A stretch of DNA of 64,000 bases, taken from positions 319,077,925-319,141,924 of the forward strand of contig CM041776.1 in the NCBI GenBank assembly GCA_023374045.1. Reading direction: 5' to 3'. The translations under genes and the position numbers were made by a program. This DNA is from Limonium bicolor. Lineage: Eukaryota; Streptophyta; Magnoliopsida; Caryophyllales; Plumbaginaceae. Below, one piece after another: positions 23,179 through 36,700 of this stretch (positions are counted from its first letter, which is position 1; each line of letters begins with the position of its first letter). Below the pieces are notes generated by a model. That model was not told where the DNA came from, made no database searches, and saw only the letters and a list, made by a program, of their open reading frames with translations.

Positions 23179-24118
23179 TGTTAAGTCAAGTTCTTTGTAG
23201 TTTTGATGATAGCCAACTATCCTTGTTATCTAATGTGCTCACTCAAGTATTCAGCAATAAGAGGCAGGATCCCTTGTCGGCAAGGTGACAAGGGGGTTCA
23301 ACAATGGATATTCTCAACATCGCTTGTATGCAAGGTCACAAGCCTAGTTCTTCCATTATGACCATGCCCAAATGTCAGTCCACGATAGTTGGGACGAAAC
23401 TCTTGAGACTTCTCACCGCTAGGACTCACTATAACAACATGGAATGCATGCAGGAAGTATGTTACCTATGCCAACAGTGCTTTACAATGTCAACCATAAG
23501 GATTTGATCCCTTGAAATCAAACAGTCAGATGCATGAGAGACAAGAAAAGAAGAAGAGAAGAGTGTGTGTAGAAAAAGCAACCTGTCGATGTCTGCCTTT
23601 TCCCTTTTGTCTTTAGCGACAGACTTGGTCTATGGTCCCAGCAAACTGGCGCGACAATGGCTAAGCCAAAGAGAATGATGGACTTCAGAAGACTTATGAA
23701 TCAACTTTTGAGTCCACTAATGAGAGGAGACCAACATCTCCTATAAGAGAGAACCAGCTTCATTCTGAAGAGGGTGTGCTAAGGGGCTGAAACGAACACA
23801 TATTTCTTTAGAGAGCACAAGTTGTATTATAAGCTTTTTACTGTATAGTTTCAGTTAGTTTGAGAGTCTAAGTGATGTCTTGTAATTGAGTGATCATGGA
23901 AGCGAAGTGGTGCAACCAACTCATTGTGTTGAGTTTGCTATAGGGGTAGCTTGGGTACAGTTGGGGAAACAGTCGGGGGACTGCTGGGAGATTGTCTGGT
24001 CGTGTGTCGACCAGAATAGAAACGACTTCAGTTGTAAGTCCTAAACCTCCCCGGAACCCATTTGTGGGTGTGGAGGGAGATTGATGGAATTGCTAGGGTG
24101 TACTTTTCAATCGAAACA
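23179..24118 (+). repeat. Sirevirus (SIRE-type copia) 5' LTR, left portion
   Basis: It starts TGTTAAGTCAAGTTCTTTGTAG, as SIRE/Maximus copia LTRs do, and is interrupted at 24118 by the LARD. The LTR continues at 38170-38298. Together the parts give about 1.07 kb, normal for this lineage. The terminal AAACA (24114-24118) is the target duplication of the LARD. Confidence 0.75.
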
Positions 24119-27100
24119 TGAAATACCCCGGACTTAATTAGGGTGATTAAATTAATCTAATACGATATTGAGGGCCTACTAGTGCCTAATGAATTTGGTA
24201 GAAAGAATAAATCCAAAAGAAACAAGAAAAACGCTTTAAAAGCGAAAAACGCTAAATTAAGCGTTAAGTGACCGTAAGAGGAAAACAACCTTAAAGAGGG
24301 TATTAAATGAATTTAAAAGGCTTAATAATGCCTAAACAATATATGGGAACAATTCCCGAAGAAAACAGATCCAAATAATGTAATAAAACGCTAATAAAGC
24401 TTTAACGCACGTTTTTCGAGAAACCCGAAAACGTGACTTTAAGTGGTCAAACGAACCCGTAAAAATTATAGTTCATTTAATAACTATAAATAAACAGTCA
24501 TGGGAGTATAATAACCATTAAAATTAAGAAAGACGAGAAATTCCAGAGAAAATGGGCCCGGTTAGTGAATAGTGCTAAAACGGGTAAAATAACGAGCGTT
24601 TTCTGTAAAAGACGAAAAACTCCAGCTTGTAACATTTAAGTGGGCCGGTTTTTATTAAGAGAGCAGCCTCACTCACACACAAATAAGAAAAGAAAAAGAA
24701 AAGAAAGAAAAAGCAAAAAAAAAGTACAAAAGTTACCTTCCCTCTCTCTCCTCCCTCACTTCCTTTTTCCTCTTCTCTTTCCTCCCTCTCTTTCTCCCAT
24801 CCGGTTCCTCCCTCCTCCTTGCTGCCGATTTGAGTTCTTCAACCAGCCAACAATGGCTTCCTCACTTCCTCTTCATCCCCAAGCTCCATTTGAGCTCCAA
24901 AAAAAAATAAATACATATTTGAACTCCCCTCATCATTCTCTATCATCCCTCTTTTCAAATTCAAAAATGAAGAACTTCATCTCCATGGGTTTTCCCCATT
25001 TGAAGAGGAAAGCACATCATCTTGTAGCTTGGAGCCTCCTCTTTCTTCTAAGGTAAAAATTTCATTGAAAAACTTATTCTTGTTCTCCCTCCCTTGGTAG
25101 CCGATTTTGGCTCTCTCTCACACCTTGTTTCTTCTTGATTTTGAGCTCCATTTCAACCCTCCAATGGTGGATTAATCCCCTTCTTGATTCAAGGGTGAGA
25201 ACCCCTCTCAAAAATCTCCAAAGGTAAACCCTAACTTTGTGTACTAAGCCCTTTTGGTTGAATTAAGATTTCCTAAGGGTTTAGATAATTAATTGAGTAT
25301 ATTTTGTGTTTCTTGAATGTTGGGGTGGAGTTTGGAAACTCCATCCTCACTTGACCGATTTTGAGAAGAGGAGGAACAAGAGGAGAATCAAAGAGGAACT
25401 TGTGAATTAAGGTAAGAAATCTACCTTAAACTTGTTTTAATTGCTTTAGGAATTGGGATGGGTTAAATTTAAATAATGAACCCAAAATATGTGAATTAAT
25501 GTAGTTGATTGGATTTGAGGATGATTGTGGACTTGTGTTGATTTAAGGGCCTAAGTGCCATTGTATTTGAGATTTGAGCAATATTGTTGTTTGGTGAATG
25601 AATTGAGTTTATGTGCTGGTAGGACCCTTGTAAGGGTGTGGCTAGTTTAGGATTGAAAATGGTGAAAAAGAGGTGTTTGGACATGTAAGTTTATGGGGAG
25701 GTTATGGTAAAATTTGGTAGAAAAACAAGTGTTTAAAGATGACTTAGTGTATTGGAGAACCTAGGTGTTTGTAGTGTTGTTTGGAGTGTAGTTGTAGCCT
25801 TGAAATGGCATTTGGAGAACTAATAGAGGAGAGGTGAAAATCTGTAGCGATGGAGTATGGAAATGTTTTAGAAAAACTAGAAAAGGGATTAGTGTGCAAG
25901 ACTTAGGAAATGAGAGTTGGACTTGGGTTTTAGAATGGTGGATATGTTGGAATGAATTGGTATGGCCATTAAGTGATTTGGTAGGCTTGGTAAGGTGTAA
26001 AAACTAGCAAGAAGGAGTTAGAAATGCAAAAGAGTGCAAAATGCAAAATGTGAGAACTTGAATTGTTGGATTTGAACAAGAATTGGGGTAGGGATTTAAC
26101 CAAGTATTTGAGGTGGTTTAAGGAGTGTTTTGAGGTGTTTAATTATTTAGAAAACTTGTGGAAAGATTAGGGAAAGTTTGAGGGTGATTTAAGGGTTGAT
26201 TAGGGGGTGAAAATCACCCTTGTAGCAGTTTTTAGCAGGGTCCGGGACCTAGGATATGCACCAAGTCCCGGACCACCCCTTAAAAACAAGCCGAGAGTAA
26301 TTGCAGGAATTGGTCCGGGACTTAAGTCCAGGACCAAGTCCCGGACCAGGGTGTAAAATGTAGCCGAGAGTTTGCTAGTGTATTGGTCCGGGACCTAGGG
26401 TCCGGACCAGGCCGGACCACCCCCAGAATTCAACAGGAAGTGTTTTTAAGGTTTTAAAACATGGGGGATTAAATGGTATTGGTTTTAGATGATGTTTAGG
26501 AGTTGTTTGGTGACATTTAAAGGTGCTAAGAAGTATAAACAAAGGTCGGAAGTGATTGACAAAGTTGTGAGTTTAAGTACATTAAGTTTAACCGAAATAA
26601 CGGGATAACGGGGTAAGTACGGGAGTAGCAATAATGTACATACCGTAACACCTTAATAATAATTGAACCATTTGACATGTAATTAGTGGTTCAAGAATAT
26701 GATTCGAGGAACAAGGGTGAGCCAAAGAACATGAGAACCCCCGGTAAAGATAAACCCCGGTGAAAGGTATGATTTCCTCATGCTCTGTATCCTAACTTGG
26801 TTACCCCGATTTGTGTACTTGTTTGATTGTGTGATCACCTAACAAGATAAATGCACGAATCGGATTGTGTGTACTCTCTGGTGTTTGCATTGTATCGTTT
26901 GTGGTTGGATTGTATTCCATTAATTAAAGTTTGTATAATTCATGAAATGTGGATTGGGAATGAATTGCTTGTATGTAATTGTATTTGGTAGTGCGACTCA
27001 TAGTTGAGTCTTGGGTGAGTAGAGACTCGTAGAAGGAGTCAAGTGCAAACTAATAAAATGGTGGAAACTCACTACATCTATTGAACCAATACACGGTAAT

Positions 27101-28545
27101 ATCAACCTACGAATGCACTAAATCGTGAGAGAACATACGGGAGTAGCAACCTCCCGATAACGGTTAGAGAACCAAAACGACTAAATCCACACGATAAATA
27201 TTAGTGGAAGTATATGAGTAACCCCTAACTAGAGGATTGGAAGTTGTTCGAAATACGAGCCTTGAGTAAAGTAATGAATGGTAAGGGATCACCAAACCCT
27301 TAGAAATATAGTCGAACCCCAATCAGAGGAACCGACTAGCATAAGCAGTGTCCCGAACATGAGAGTATTCAATAAGTTGGTTGAAACCTTAAATCTTGGA
27401 ATACTAGACATTGAGGAATTCCCTATGCCGTTAGATGCTATCGAGAGAGATACTTCTAGGCTAATCCTTGAGATTGTGAATTGACTCCGAGAGTGGAGTT
27501 TTGGGAATTTGAGTAGTCCGGTTGTGCACTGGACATTTGAGTATTTGAGGAGCCAACTGTATAGCCCTATTTGTATTTGAGCCCGGTGGTGGGTCTTGTG
27601 TATGACCCTGCCCGGAGGTCGTGAGATCGACTTAACATGTACCTTGAGCATTGGGTATTTGGGAACTTGAGTATTGAGTATGGAATCGAGTATGTGAGTA
27701 TTGAGATTGAGTTGTGACTTGTGGGACTTGAGAATTGAGTTGAGTGGGGAATTGAGTTGAGTGTCGTAGACCTTGTAGAGATTGTGAGTAAGAGTACCCA
27801 AGGGAGTGGGTAGTACATGAGTAGTTGAGTAAGGCATGGTGAGGTAGAAACCCTCAAGCCTAATTAAAGAACATATTGAATCAACCCTTGATGTGTGTTA
27901 GTGCTTGTGTTCTATGTTGAACTTGATTGTGAATGTACATATATATGTATGTGTATGCATGTTGTTGTGATAAAATGAACCGCATGCTCTCGACCAATTA
28001 GTCGGCGTACCCTCGCTAGTACGCGGGGTATGCGGAAGTCATATTCAGCGTAAGCTGACCCCCTAGGGGGAACGTTTTTAGTGTGCAGGTACCCGAAGTG
28101 AATATGATCACTGTAAGAGACCGACAGCTAAGCCGGACACCGTTCGAGAGTAGGACGGGGTTGTATTGATATGGGTAGTTGTTAAAGCAATTGTAATTGT
28201 TGTATCGTGGAATTGTAAGACCGAAAGGTAGTTTAAACTTGGGAACTGTAGATACTCGGTATAGAACGGATTTGAGATTGTACTATATGTAATGGATTTG
28301 AAGTTGTATTTAGGTTGGGTATTGGTTAAGTAAAGGAAGTATCTTATGGATAGTGTACTCGGTAAAAGACCCATCAGACCGATATTGTATTTGTTGTAGT
28401 ATTTGTGTTTGGATTGGCCTTGCTAGTCACGTGGGTGACTAGCGGCATTGTATCACCCCGATTGTAGTCATTATTCCGCTGCATTATGGTTGATAATTGA
28501 GACGGGGTAGGAGATAATGGTGTGATTACCGGTAGGGGTGTTACA
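24119..28545 (+). repeat. 5' LTR of the LARD (4427 bp)
   Basis: It starts TGAAATACCCCGGACTT and ends GGTAGGGGTGTTACA. Internal features are a purine-rich then pyrimidine-rich zone (24660-24830), exon/intron-like AAGGTAAA motifs at 25050-25230, the palindrome triplet at 26239-26418, and a distal GC-richer part ending in an inverted repeat (CTAGTCACGTGGGTGACTAG at 28422-28441). The short ORF at 24640-25056 is not conserved in the 3' LTR, so it is not a gene. Confidence 0.92.
26239..26418. repeat. Triplicated GC-rich palindrome block in the 5' LTR of the LARD
   Basis: GGTCCGGGAC occurs at 26239, 26312 and 26385, exactly 73 bp apart each time. Each copy is followed within 4-20 bp by the inverted form GTCCCGGACC or a close variant (26265, 26326/26338, 26399). 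Between blocks the spacers are also related (..GCCGAGAGT.. in both). Each block can form a stable hairpin. The 3' LTR has the same array at 35862-36030, with spacings of 72 and 61 bp. Confidence 0.85.
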
Positions 28546-28550
28546 AAAAG

Positions 28551-28562
28551 TGGTATCAGAGC
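28551..28562 (+). other. LARD primer-binding site (initiator Met-tRNA type)
   Basis: TGGTATCAGAGC lies 5 bp after the 5' LTR. It matches the complement of the 3' end of plant initiator methionine tRNA, the primer used by most copia elements and chromoviruses. Confidence 0.9.
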
Positions 28563-31500
28563 GAAGTATCGCTCTGATGGTCTGAATACCGAGTTTAGGA
28601 AATACCGAGTTAGGAATTAGAGACTTAGGGCTAAGGGTTGAGTGTTAGCGTGTGAGGTACGCTAGTTAGGAACTTCCGGTGTGATCTGGATACCTACATA
28701 ACCAATCCCGCCCTTCGCAACCCCGTTATTAGTTGGGGAAGAACGCCGGGGAGATGGAAAGACCTCTCATACTCGGGTTAACCCGATCTGGCAGTTGTAA
28801 ATAAACCATGTAAAGAGAAAGAGCCAAACATACGGTACATTCCAAGAACTGGAAATTCCAAAGACGGTTCCCGTTTCAACGACAATAACCGTACTGAACA
28901 ACAGTAAATTGAAGATCCTAACAGTAGGATAATGGAATTTGCGGCACCATGGGGTGACATGCTACGCAGTCGCGAGAACCATGCGCAGCCAACAAGAAGG
29001 AAAGCGCAACTACGCAATGAAGCGGAAAGTGGAGTAATAAAACCGAGACAATAGAGTCTACGGATTGCAAACGCAGGATAATACCACTAACGGTATACAA
29101 ACCGACTAAGGACTTAGTCGAGGAGGGAAAACTCCAAACCTATAACGCCAAGTGTGGTAGAAGTACTTAAGTTAAACATACGCCGACAGGGCTACGACGT
29201 AGTTCCTAAGGATTAATCAAACAACCTCGTAACCACCGTAAAGGCGTGGGAACGAGAAGCCAAGCAAGGTACACGGAGTACCTCAAGGATCGGGAAGGTA
29301 CCCGAATTAACAACAATTTGTCGAGAGCACTATGGAGTACTCAGGAGATTGATCACTAAGGTCAAAGGATCAAAGGAAGATCCAATGAAAACACCAAAAT
29401 ATAGTTGAAAACAATACCGTAAACGGTATAAGTTAACCAAAAAACCGACGTACCCGCGCACTTGCCAAGGCAAGTGCAGCAACAACAAGGCAAATGGGGA
29501 GACTTCTGACAACCAACAAGTACTTACTAAAGTACCACCATGACAATGGAAGCAAATGAAGGATCACTAATCCTAAGGAATTGAAGAATCAAACCTTGGA
29601 AAGGCCTAACGGCCCGAACAGTATATTATCAAACAACCAGTCAGCATTGAGCTAGACTTGGTCAAGACCTCAAACATGGCAACGCCATGAAGATTTCTTC
29701 TCAAAACCCTGGATGATTTTATTTCAAACACAAAACCTTTCTTTCAAAAACTACAAACTTTCTTTTAAACCTCAGATTTTTAAAACCAAACCAGAGAATC
29801 ACGGTGAGTATCATAGAACGATACAAGAGGAGTTGACAATAGAATACTTCACCTAGGCGTGTGACGAGCACTACGAGTGTACCCAATTACGGGATGTGGG
29901 ATGACCGCACTCCAAAGGAGCTTGCGGGCCTGACAGACCCTTTGTGAGTTGGTCAGGTAGGTGGTAACGTACCAATAAGGTACCCCACGTATGTATACAT
30001 GTAGTGTACGAGACACGGGAAGTAGTCGATTCCGTTCTACGGACCATAAGGTAAATGCAAACCAAAGCAGTTGAATACCTCAAATAACCGAAGGAACCCA
30101 GATTATCTTACAAGCTAAAGGAGTCAAGAATCCATTCTAGGAGGACGATTAAGAGCTAAAAAGTGCGAGAAGCACTAGTAATTGACTAAAGACATTGGAA
30201 ATGTCTCAAAATTTGAAACAAAAAGCATGAAATAGCCGAAAGGGATACCCGGTCTAAACACAGTAAGGCAACGCCTACCATGAACATATAAAGGTTCAAG
30301 GAGCAAAGTGAAATACCCATAGTGATCATCTAGGTACCGGAGGATACCGTTCACTATCGAAGAAGGCATCAAACCTGTTATAAACATTAAGGAAAAGCAG
30401 CAACGGTCTGCCCTAATGACGGGAGACATACAACCCTAAACGGGACAACTTATAATTCCAAAACCGCAATGCGGAGAAAACAGAACTCACTCAAATGTTA
30501 GCCGGATGTAACGACATAATGAATAACACCCAGGAGCAATCCATAAAGGGTATCAAATCAACATAGTTGAACGAGGTGTCATAATAAGAGCACAAAAATT
30601 ACAACGAACACTCGGTTAGAACACTGAAGGGATCTCACTTACCAGGGGATACCCTGAATTAATAAACGGTACCGATCAATACCGAAATGCTTGAAGGGGC
30701 CTCCAATAAATGGAAGCATGATGCGATAACCTTACCATGGAGCCCAGTAATACCTCCAAGCCATTTGACAGTATATGGAGTAATGCGAATATCTGTGAGT
30801 CGCCTATAATGAGCAGAACGCTAGGCAACGTGGCTAGTATGCCACGAACCTATTACAATAAAAATTCAGCGGTTGCAAAACCATTGTGAATCATAGGAAG
30901 AATTGCCAAGAACGGCACAAGTAAGATTGTTTAATAACCAACGAGTAGGGACACCCCTCGTTAATGTGAGACCGCGAGAGCGGTAAACACATAGATTCCA
31001 AGAAGGGAATACCATCAGTGAATATCTGATAATACATCCCTTTCAGAACTACTAATGTAGTGGAGCTTGAACATGAGCCATTGCCAAGTGAAAATTGTAA
31101 GAAATAAGCCAAAGAAAGCTTTGATAGCTATTGGAAGAAACCGAGGAGTAATCGGTTAAGAAGAAATACTTGAGGTACGAACCTGAAGTGTAAAACCAGT
31201 AACGCTCAAGGACCTCAGAGATATAAAAGAATGCCATATGCCGTGATCAGCCAAGTAGATGGCGAACCATTGTCTAATGGTAGAAAAACATGAGCAGAAG
31301 CTAATGAAATAATGGATGCCATGGAAACCAATGTCGTAAATAAATACGAATGGGGTGCGCAGCAAGCGACCAATACTTGTGGATAAATCACACGATGATA
31401 CGGAGTTGGTGAATAAAAATGGTAGTAGACCGACCGAGTAATAAGGAAGTAATGATCATTCCTATTGCAATCTCATAAGAGATTTACTGCCCAGGGGTTT

Positions 31501-33723
31501 ACACCTCTGCACTCTATAGGACTGAGTGTTTTGGTATTGCATTTGTGCAGTAATGATCGAGTGGGATAGCTAGGAAGTTGGGAAGGTGGCAATCGTGGTA
31601 AGAATAGAGGAAAATTTGTGAAGTAAAGAACACTTGCAAGAAACCAGTAGGTGGGCATAGTTCAGAAGCCACTGGTAATAGAGGAAGCACTACAATTAAG
31701 TAGTGGCTTAACCTCAACCGACAATAAGACGGAGGAACCAAGTGAATAACCACGAAAATATTAATAGTATGTATATAGATTCCTAAAGAGCTGGATAGAG
31801 AAGCTCATTGAATTTGCGTGTGGTAAAAGAATACCACGCTTGATTGATAAACCTTATTCCCAAGATAAAAAGGGATAAAAGGATAATGTATAACACATTT
31901 AGAATAACGAGAAGGGCAAATACACCCTAAGTTATCAGGGTCGCGCAGCAGAAGCTAGTGGGCCCAGAGTTCTAACGTTAATACACCTAGTGAATGAATG
32001 GCTAATTATCAATGCCTTGAAGCCTTTAAGGCTAGAACCGAACCCGGTTAAGAGTTAAACAACTCCGATGAGAATTCTTGGTGCAGGGACTAACCAATAA
32101 CAGGGTTAAGACCCTTTGACCAAAGACCATTGTATAATAGACCGCATGGAAGTTGAACCACTCCATGACGGCTGAATGCCTTCGACATATCTCCAATGTT
32201 GACACATAGTAGATTACGTGGGCGTAATCCCTTTTTAAGGGGGGTAGGGCGAAAACCGCGAAATGTATGTTTTACGTGATAGGGCGTAAACTACAATGCG
32301 CATAGCGCAAAAAATTTGTTGTGATGATTGGTACTTATGTTACATAAACATATGTAGCCATTCATAATGTAATTAAGTTTGATTGTAGAGATTAGAAGTG
32401 GAAAGGATTACTGATTGTGAGAGATTTTGAGGTGAATGGAGTAGAGAAACTCCATGGGGAATGAGAACCCCGATTGGTAATATAATGAGTATGTTTGAGG
32501 AAAATGATGAGTATGTTGGGAGATTTGAGGAGTATAAATCGGTATGAAACCGATGTTGAACCTATTGGGAAGTGAGTCCCCTAGGTAATTTGAGTTGATT
32601 ATATTTGTGAATAACTTGAGGATAGGAATTGATTTGACTTGTAAATGATTTGAGGATAGAAGAACTAATTTGAGAACTAACTTTCGAAATTCTTGGGTAT
32701 AGTAGCTGAAGATAAGTTTAGTAATAATTGATGGTATGAGTGGTAATGAGTAAATGAATTCTAGAAATTGGTAAATGTATGGTTGCATGATTATGATTAG
32801 AAAGATAAAAAGATAGAAAATGAAATTAATGTTTGACTATTTGATTGTGGAATTGGGGTGGGAGGTGGAACTTGGTTTGCTAGTGATCAAGGGAAGCCGA
32901 ACACCAAAGTGGGATGGATGGATAGTTCAACACCAATGCTGATCACATTGGGGTTGAATGACTCTTGAAGCTCCGTATAAGTGGCCACAAGTAATCACAC
33001 TAGTAATAGGTGAAACTAACATAATTGGAACTTGGAGATGCATTGAGTTTTCAAAATGAATTTCCAAAATGATTTTGGCAAAGGATTTTCTTCAAACTTG
33101 AGAATGAGAATTGGTTTGAAATCACTCCCACGAGCGCTAGTGGATCTTTCATGGCTAGGCACGAGTATCCGGTTGAATCATGGAGGTGAAGCTAGTTGTG
33201 AGTCGGTGGAGGTGTTGAATAGTTTTGAAACCATTACAACGGACGAGCAAGGGTACTAAGTGACCTGTAGGACGTTTGTAGTGTGTGTTTTGTATTTGTC
33301 CAAGGGCCGCCGGATATGAGTAGTCCGGTCAGGGAAGAGTACCCACTTTGGAGCCTGAGGATTCTCTAGAGTTGCAAATGAATTTTGATCATAACCAAAG
33401 GACCGTAGAGCCAGAAAGAGTAAGTGCTCAATGTCATGACGGCCGTGAACCAGAGAGCATAAGTGTTCAAACGTGACCGGTACCTGAGGGATCACTCGAT
33501 TTGGGGGAGGACTTAGTGCCTAATTGTCTGCGGATGGACCCCCATTGAGAGATTTGGGAAAAAGATATTTTAGGGTTGCTATGCATGCTTGACATGTTGT
33601 GGATATGTGGTTTGTATTCAGTCAGTCATTGGAGTCTGACAGTTGTTGAGAGAGTATAACCCTAGTATTGAGTACCTTGGTGACTAACAATCTTAGACTC
33701 ACTAACTTTGTGGGCAAAGTTCT
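28563..33723 (+). other. Internal domain of the LARD, without recognisable genes
   Basis: About 5.2 kb with no reverse transcriptase, integrase, protease or gag motif in any frame and only short ORFs. Composition is A-rich with many ACC/GG dinucleotides and no codon-like periodicity that I can see. A second polypurine-tract-like sequence, TTTTTAAGGGGGGTAGG, lies at about 32232-32248, so the last 1.5 kb may have a separate origin. Conserved non-coding interiors are the defining trait of LARDs. Confidence 0.7.
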
Positions 33724-33737
33724 TTAAGGGGGTAGAT
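33724..33737 (+). other. LARD polypurine tract
   Basis: TTAAGGGGGTAGAT directly precedes the 3' LTR. This is the expected primer site for plus-strand DNA synthesis. Confidence 0.8.
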
Positions 33738-36700
33738 TGAAATACCCCGGACTTAATTAGGGTGATTAAATTACTCTAATACAATATTGAGGGTCTACTA
33801 GTGCCTAATGAATTTTGGTAGAAAGAATAAATCTAAAAGAAACAAGAAAAACGCTTTAAAAGCGAAAAACGCTAAATTAAGCGTTAAGTGACCGTAAGAG
33901 GAAAACAACCTTAAAGAGGGTATTAAATGAATTTAAAAGGCTTAATAATGCCTAAACAATATATGGGAACAATTCTCGAAGAAAATGGATCCAAATAATG
34001 TAATAAAATGCTAATAAAGCTTTAACGCACGTTTTTCGAGAAAACCCGAAAACATGACTTTAAGTGGTCAAACGAACCCGTAAAAATTATAGTTCATTTA
34101 ATAACTATAAATAAACAGTCATGGGAGTATAATAACCATTAAAATTAAAGAAACGAGGAAATTCTGGAAAACGGGCCCGGTTAGTGAATAGTGCGAAAAC
34201 CGAGTAAAATAACGAGCGTTTTCTGTAAAAGACGAAAAACACTCCAGCTTGTAACATTTAAGTGGGCCGGTTTTATTAAGGGAGCAGCCTCACTCACACA
34301 CAAATAAGAAAAGAAAGAAAGAAAAGAAAAAGAAAAAAAAAGTACAAAAGTTACCTTTCCCTCTCTCTCCTCCCTCACTTCCTTTTCCTCTTCTCTTTCC
34401 TCCCTCTCTTTTCCCATCCGGTTCCTCCCTCCTCCTTGCTGCCGATTTGAGTTCTTCAACCAGCCAACAATGGCTTCCTCACTTCCTCTTCATCCCCAAG
34501 CTCCATTTGAGCTCCAAATCAAAAATAAATTACATATTTGAACTCCCCTCATCATTCTCTATCATTCCCTCTTTTCAAAATTAGAAAATGAAGAACTTCA
34601 TCTCCATGGGTTTCCCCATTTTAAGAGGAAATCACATCATCTTGTAGCTTGGAGCCTCCTCTTTTTCTAAGGTAAAAATTTCATTGAAAAACTCATTCTT
34701 GTTCTCCCTCCCTTGGTAGCCAATTTTGGCTCTCTCTCACACCTTGTTTTTCTTCTTGATTTTGAGCTCCATTTCAACCCTCCAATGGTGGATTAATCCC
34801 CTTCTTGATTCAAGGGTGAGAACCCCTCTCAAAAATCTCCAAAGGTAAACCCTAACTTTGTGTACTAAGCCCTTTTGGTTGAATTAAGATTTCCTAAGGG
34901 TTTAGATAATTAATTGAGTATATTTTGTGTTTCTTGAATGTTGGGGTGGAGTTTGGCAACTCCATCCCCACTTGACCGATTTTGAGAAGAGGAGGAACAA
35001 GAGGAGAATCAAAGAGGAACTTGTGAATTAAGGTAAGAAATCTACCTTAAACTTGTTTTAATTGCTTTAGGAATTGGGATGGGTTAAATTTAAATAATGA
35101 ACCCAAAATATGTGAATTAATGTAGTTGATTGGATTTGAGTAAGATTGTGGACTTGTGTTGATTTAGGGCCTAAGTGCCATTGTATTTGAGATTGAGAGC
35201 AATATTGTTGTTTGGTGAATTTGAATTGAGTTTATGTGCTGGTAGGACCCTTGTAAGGGTGTGGCTAGTTTAGGATTGAAAATGGTGAAAAAGAGGTGTT
35301 TGGACATGTAAGGTTTATGGGGAGGTTATGGCATAATTTTGGTAGAAAAACAAGTGTTTAAAGATGACTTAGTGTATTGGAGAACCTAGGTATTTGTAGT
35401 GTTGTTTGGAGTGTAGTTGTAGCCTTGAAATGGCATTTGGAGAACTAATAGAGGAGAGGTGAAAATCTGTAGCAATGGAGTATGGAAATGTTTAGAAAAA
35501 CTAGAAAATGGATTAGTGTGCAAGACTTAGGAAATGAGAGTTGGACTTGGGTTTTAGAATGGTGGATATGTTGGAATGAATTGGTATGGCCATTAAGTGA
35601 TTTGGTAGGCTTGGTAAGGTGTAAAAACTAGCAAGAAGGAGTTAGAAATGCAAAAGAGTGCAAAATGCAAAATGTGAGAACTTGAATTGTTGGATTTGAA
35701 CAAGAATTGGGGTAGGGATTTAACCAAGGATTTGAGGTGGTTTAAGGAGTGTTTGAGGTGTTAATTATGTAGAAAACTTGTGGAAAGATTAGGGAAAGTT
35801 TGAGGGTGATTTAAGGGTTGATTAGGGGGTGAAAAATCACCATTGTAGCAGTTTTTAGCAGGGTCCGGGACCTAGGATATGCACCAAGTCCCGGACCACC
35901 CCTTAAAACAAGCCGAAAGTAATTGCAGGAATTGGTCCGGGACTTAAGTCCAGGACCAGGGTGTAAAATGTAGCCGAGAGTTTGCTAGTGTATTGGTCTG
36001 GGACCTAGGGTCCGGACCAGGTCCGGACCACCCCTAGAATTCAACAAGAAGTGTTTTTAAGGCTTTAAAACATGGGGGATTAAATGGTATTGGTTTTAGA
36101 TGATGTTTAAGAGTTGTTTGGTGACATTTAAAGGTGCTAAGAAGTGTAAACAAAGGTCGGAAGTGATTGACAAAGTTGTGAGTTTAAGTACATTAAGTTT
36201 AACCGAAATAACGGGATAACGGGGTAAGTACGGGAGTAGCAATAATGTACATACCGTAACACCTTAATAATAATTGAACCATTTGACATGTAATTAGTGG
36301 TTCAAGAATATGATTCGAGGAACAAGGGTGAGCCAAAGAACATGAGAACCCCCGGTAAAGATAAACCCTGGTGAAGGTATGATTTCCTCATGCTCTGTAT
36401 CCTTACTTGGTTACCCCGATTTGTGTGCTTGTTTGATTGTGTGATCACCTAACAAGATAAATGCACGAATCGGATTGTGTGTACTCTCTGGTGTTTGCAT
36501 TGTATCGTTTGTGGTTGGATTGTATTCCATTAATTAAAGTTTGTATAATTCATGAAATGTGGATTGGGAATGAATTACTTGTATGTAATTGTATTTGGTA
36601 GTGCGACTCATAGTTGAGTCTTGGGTGAGTAGAGACTCGTAGAAGGAGTCAAGTGCAAACTAATAAAATGGTGGAAACTCACTACATCTATTGAACCAAT

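Noticed and set aside
24640..25056. 138-codon ORF in the LARD LTR (Ser/Pro/Leu-rich)
   Set aside because: The 3' LTR copy at 34260-34680 breaks the frame by indels, so it is not conserved; it is chance openness of a pyrimidine-rich tract.
26239..26418. CRISPR-like regularly spaced repeats
   Set aside because: Only three copies, palindromic arms with related spacers, located inside an LTR of a plant retrotransposon; no cas genes.
27289..27857. 182- and 96-codon minus-strand ORFs in the LARD LTR
   Set aside because: Thr/Ser/Ile repeats created by GAGTATTGAG-type low-complexity DNA; frames differ in the other LTR (37072-37470).
28563..33723. Degraded gypsy gag-pol in the LARD interior
   Set aside because: I looked for RT (Y.DD), integrase, protease and zinc-knuckle motifs in both orientations and saw none, while the LTRs are too similar for decay to explain it. 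A profile search would settle this.
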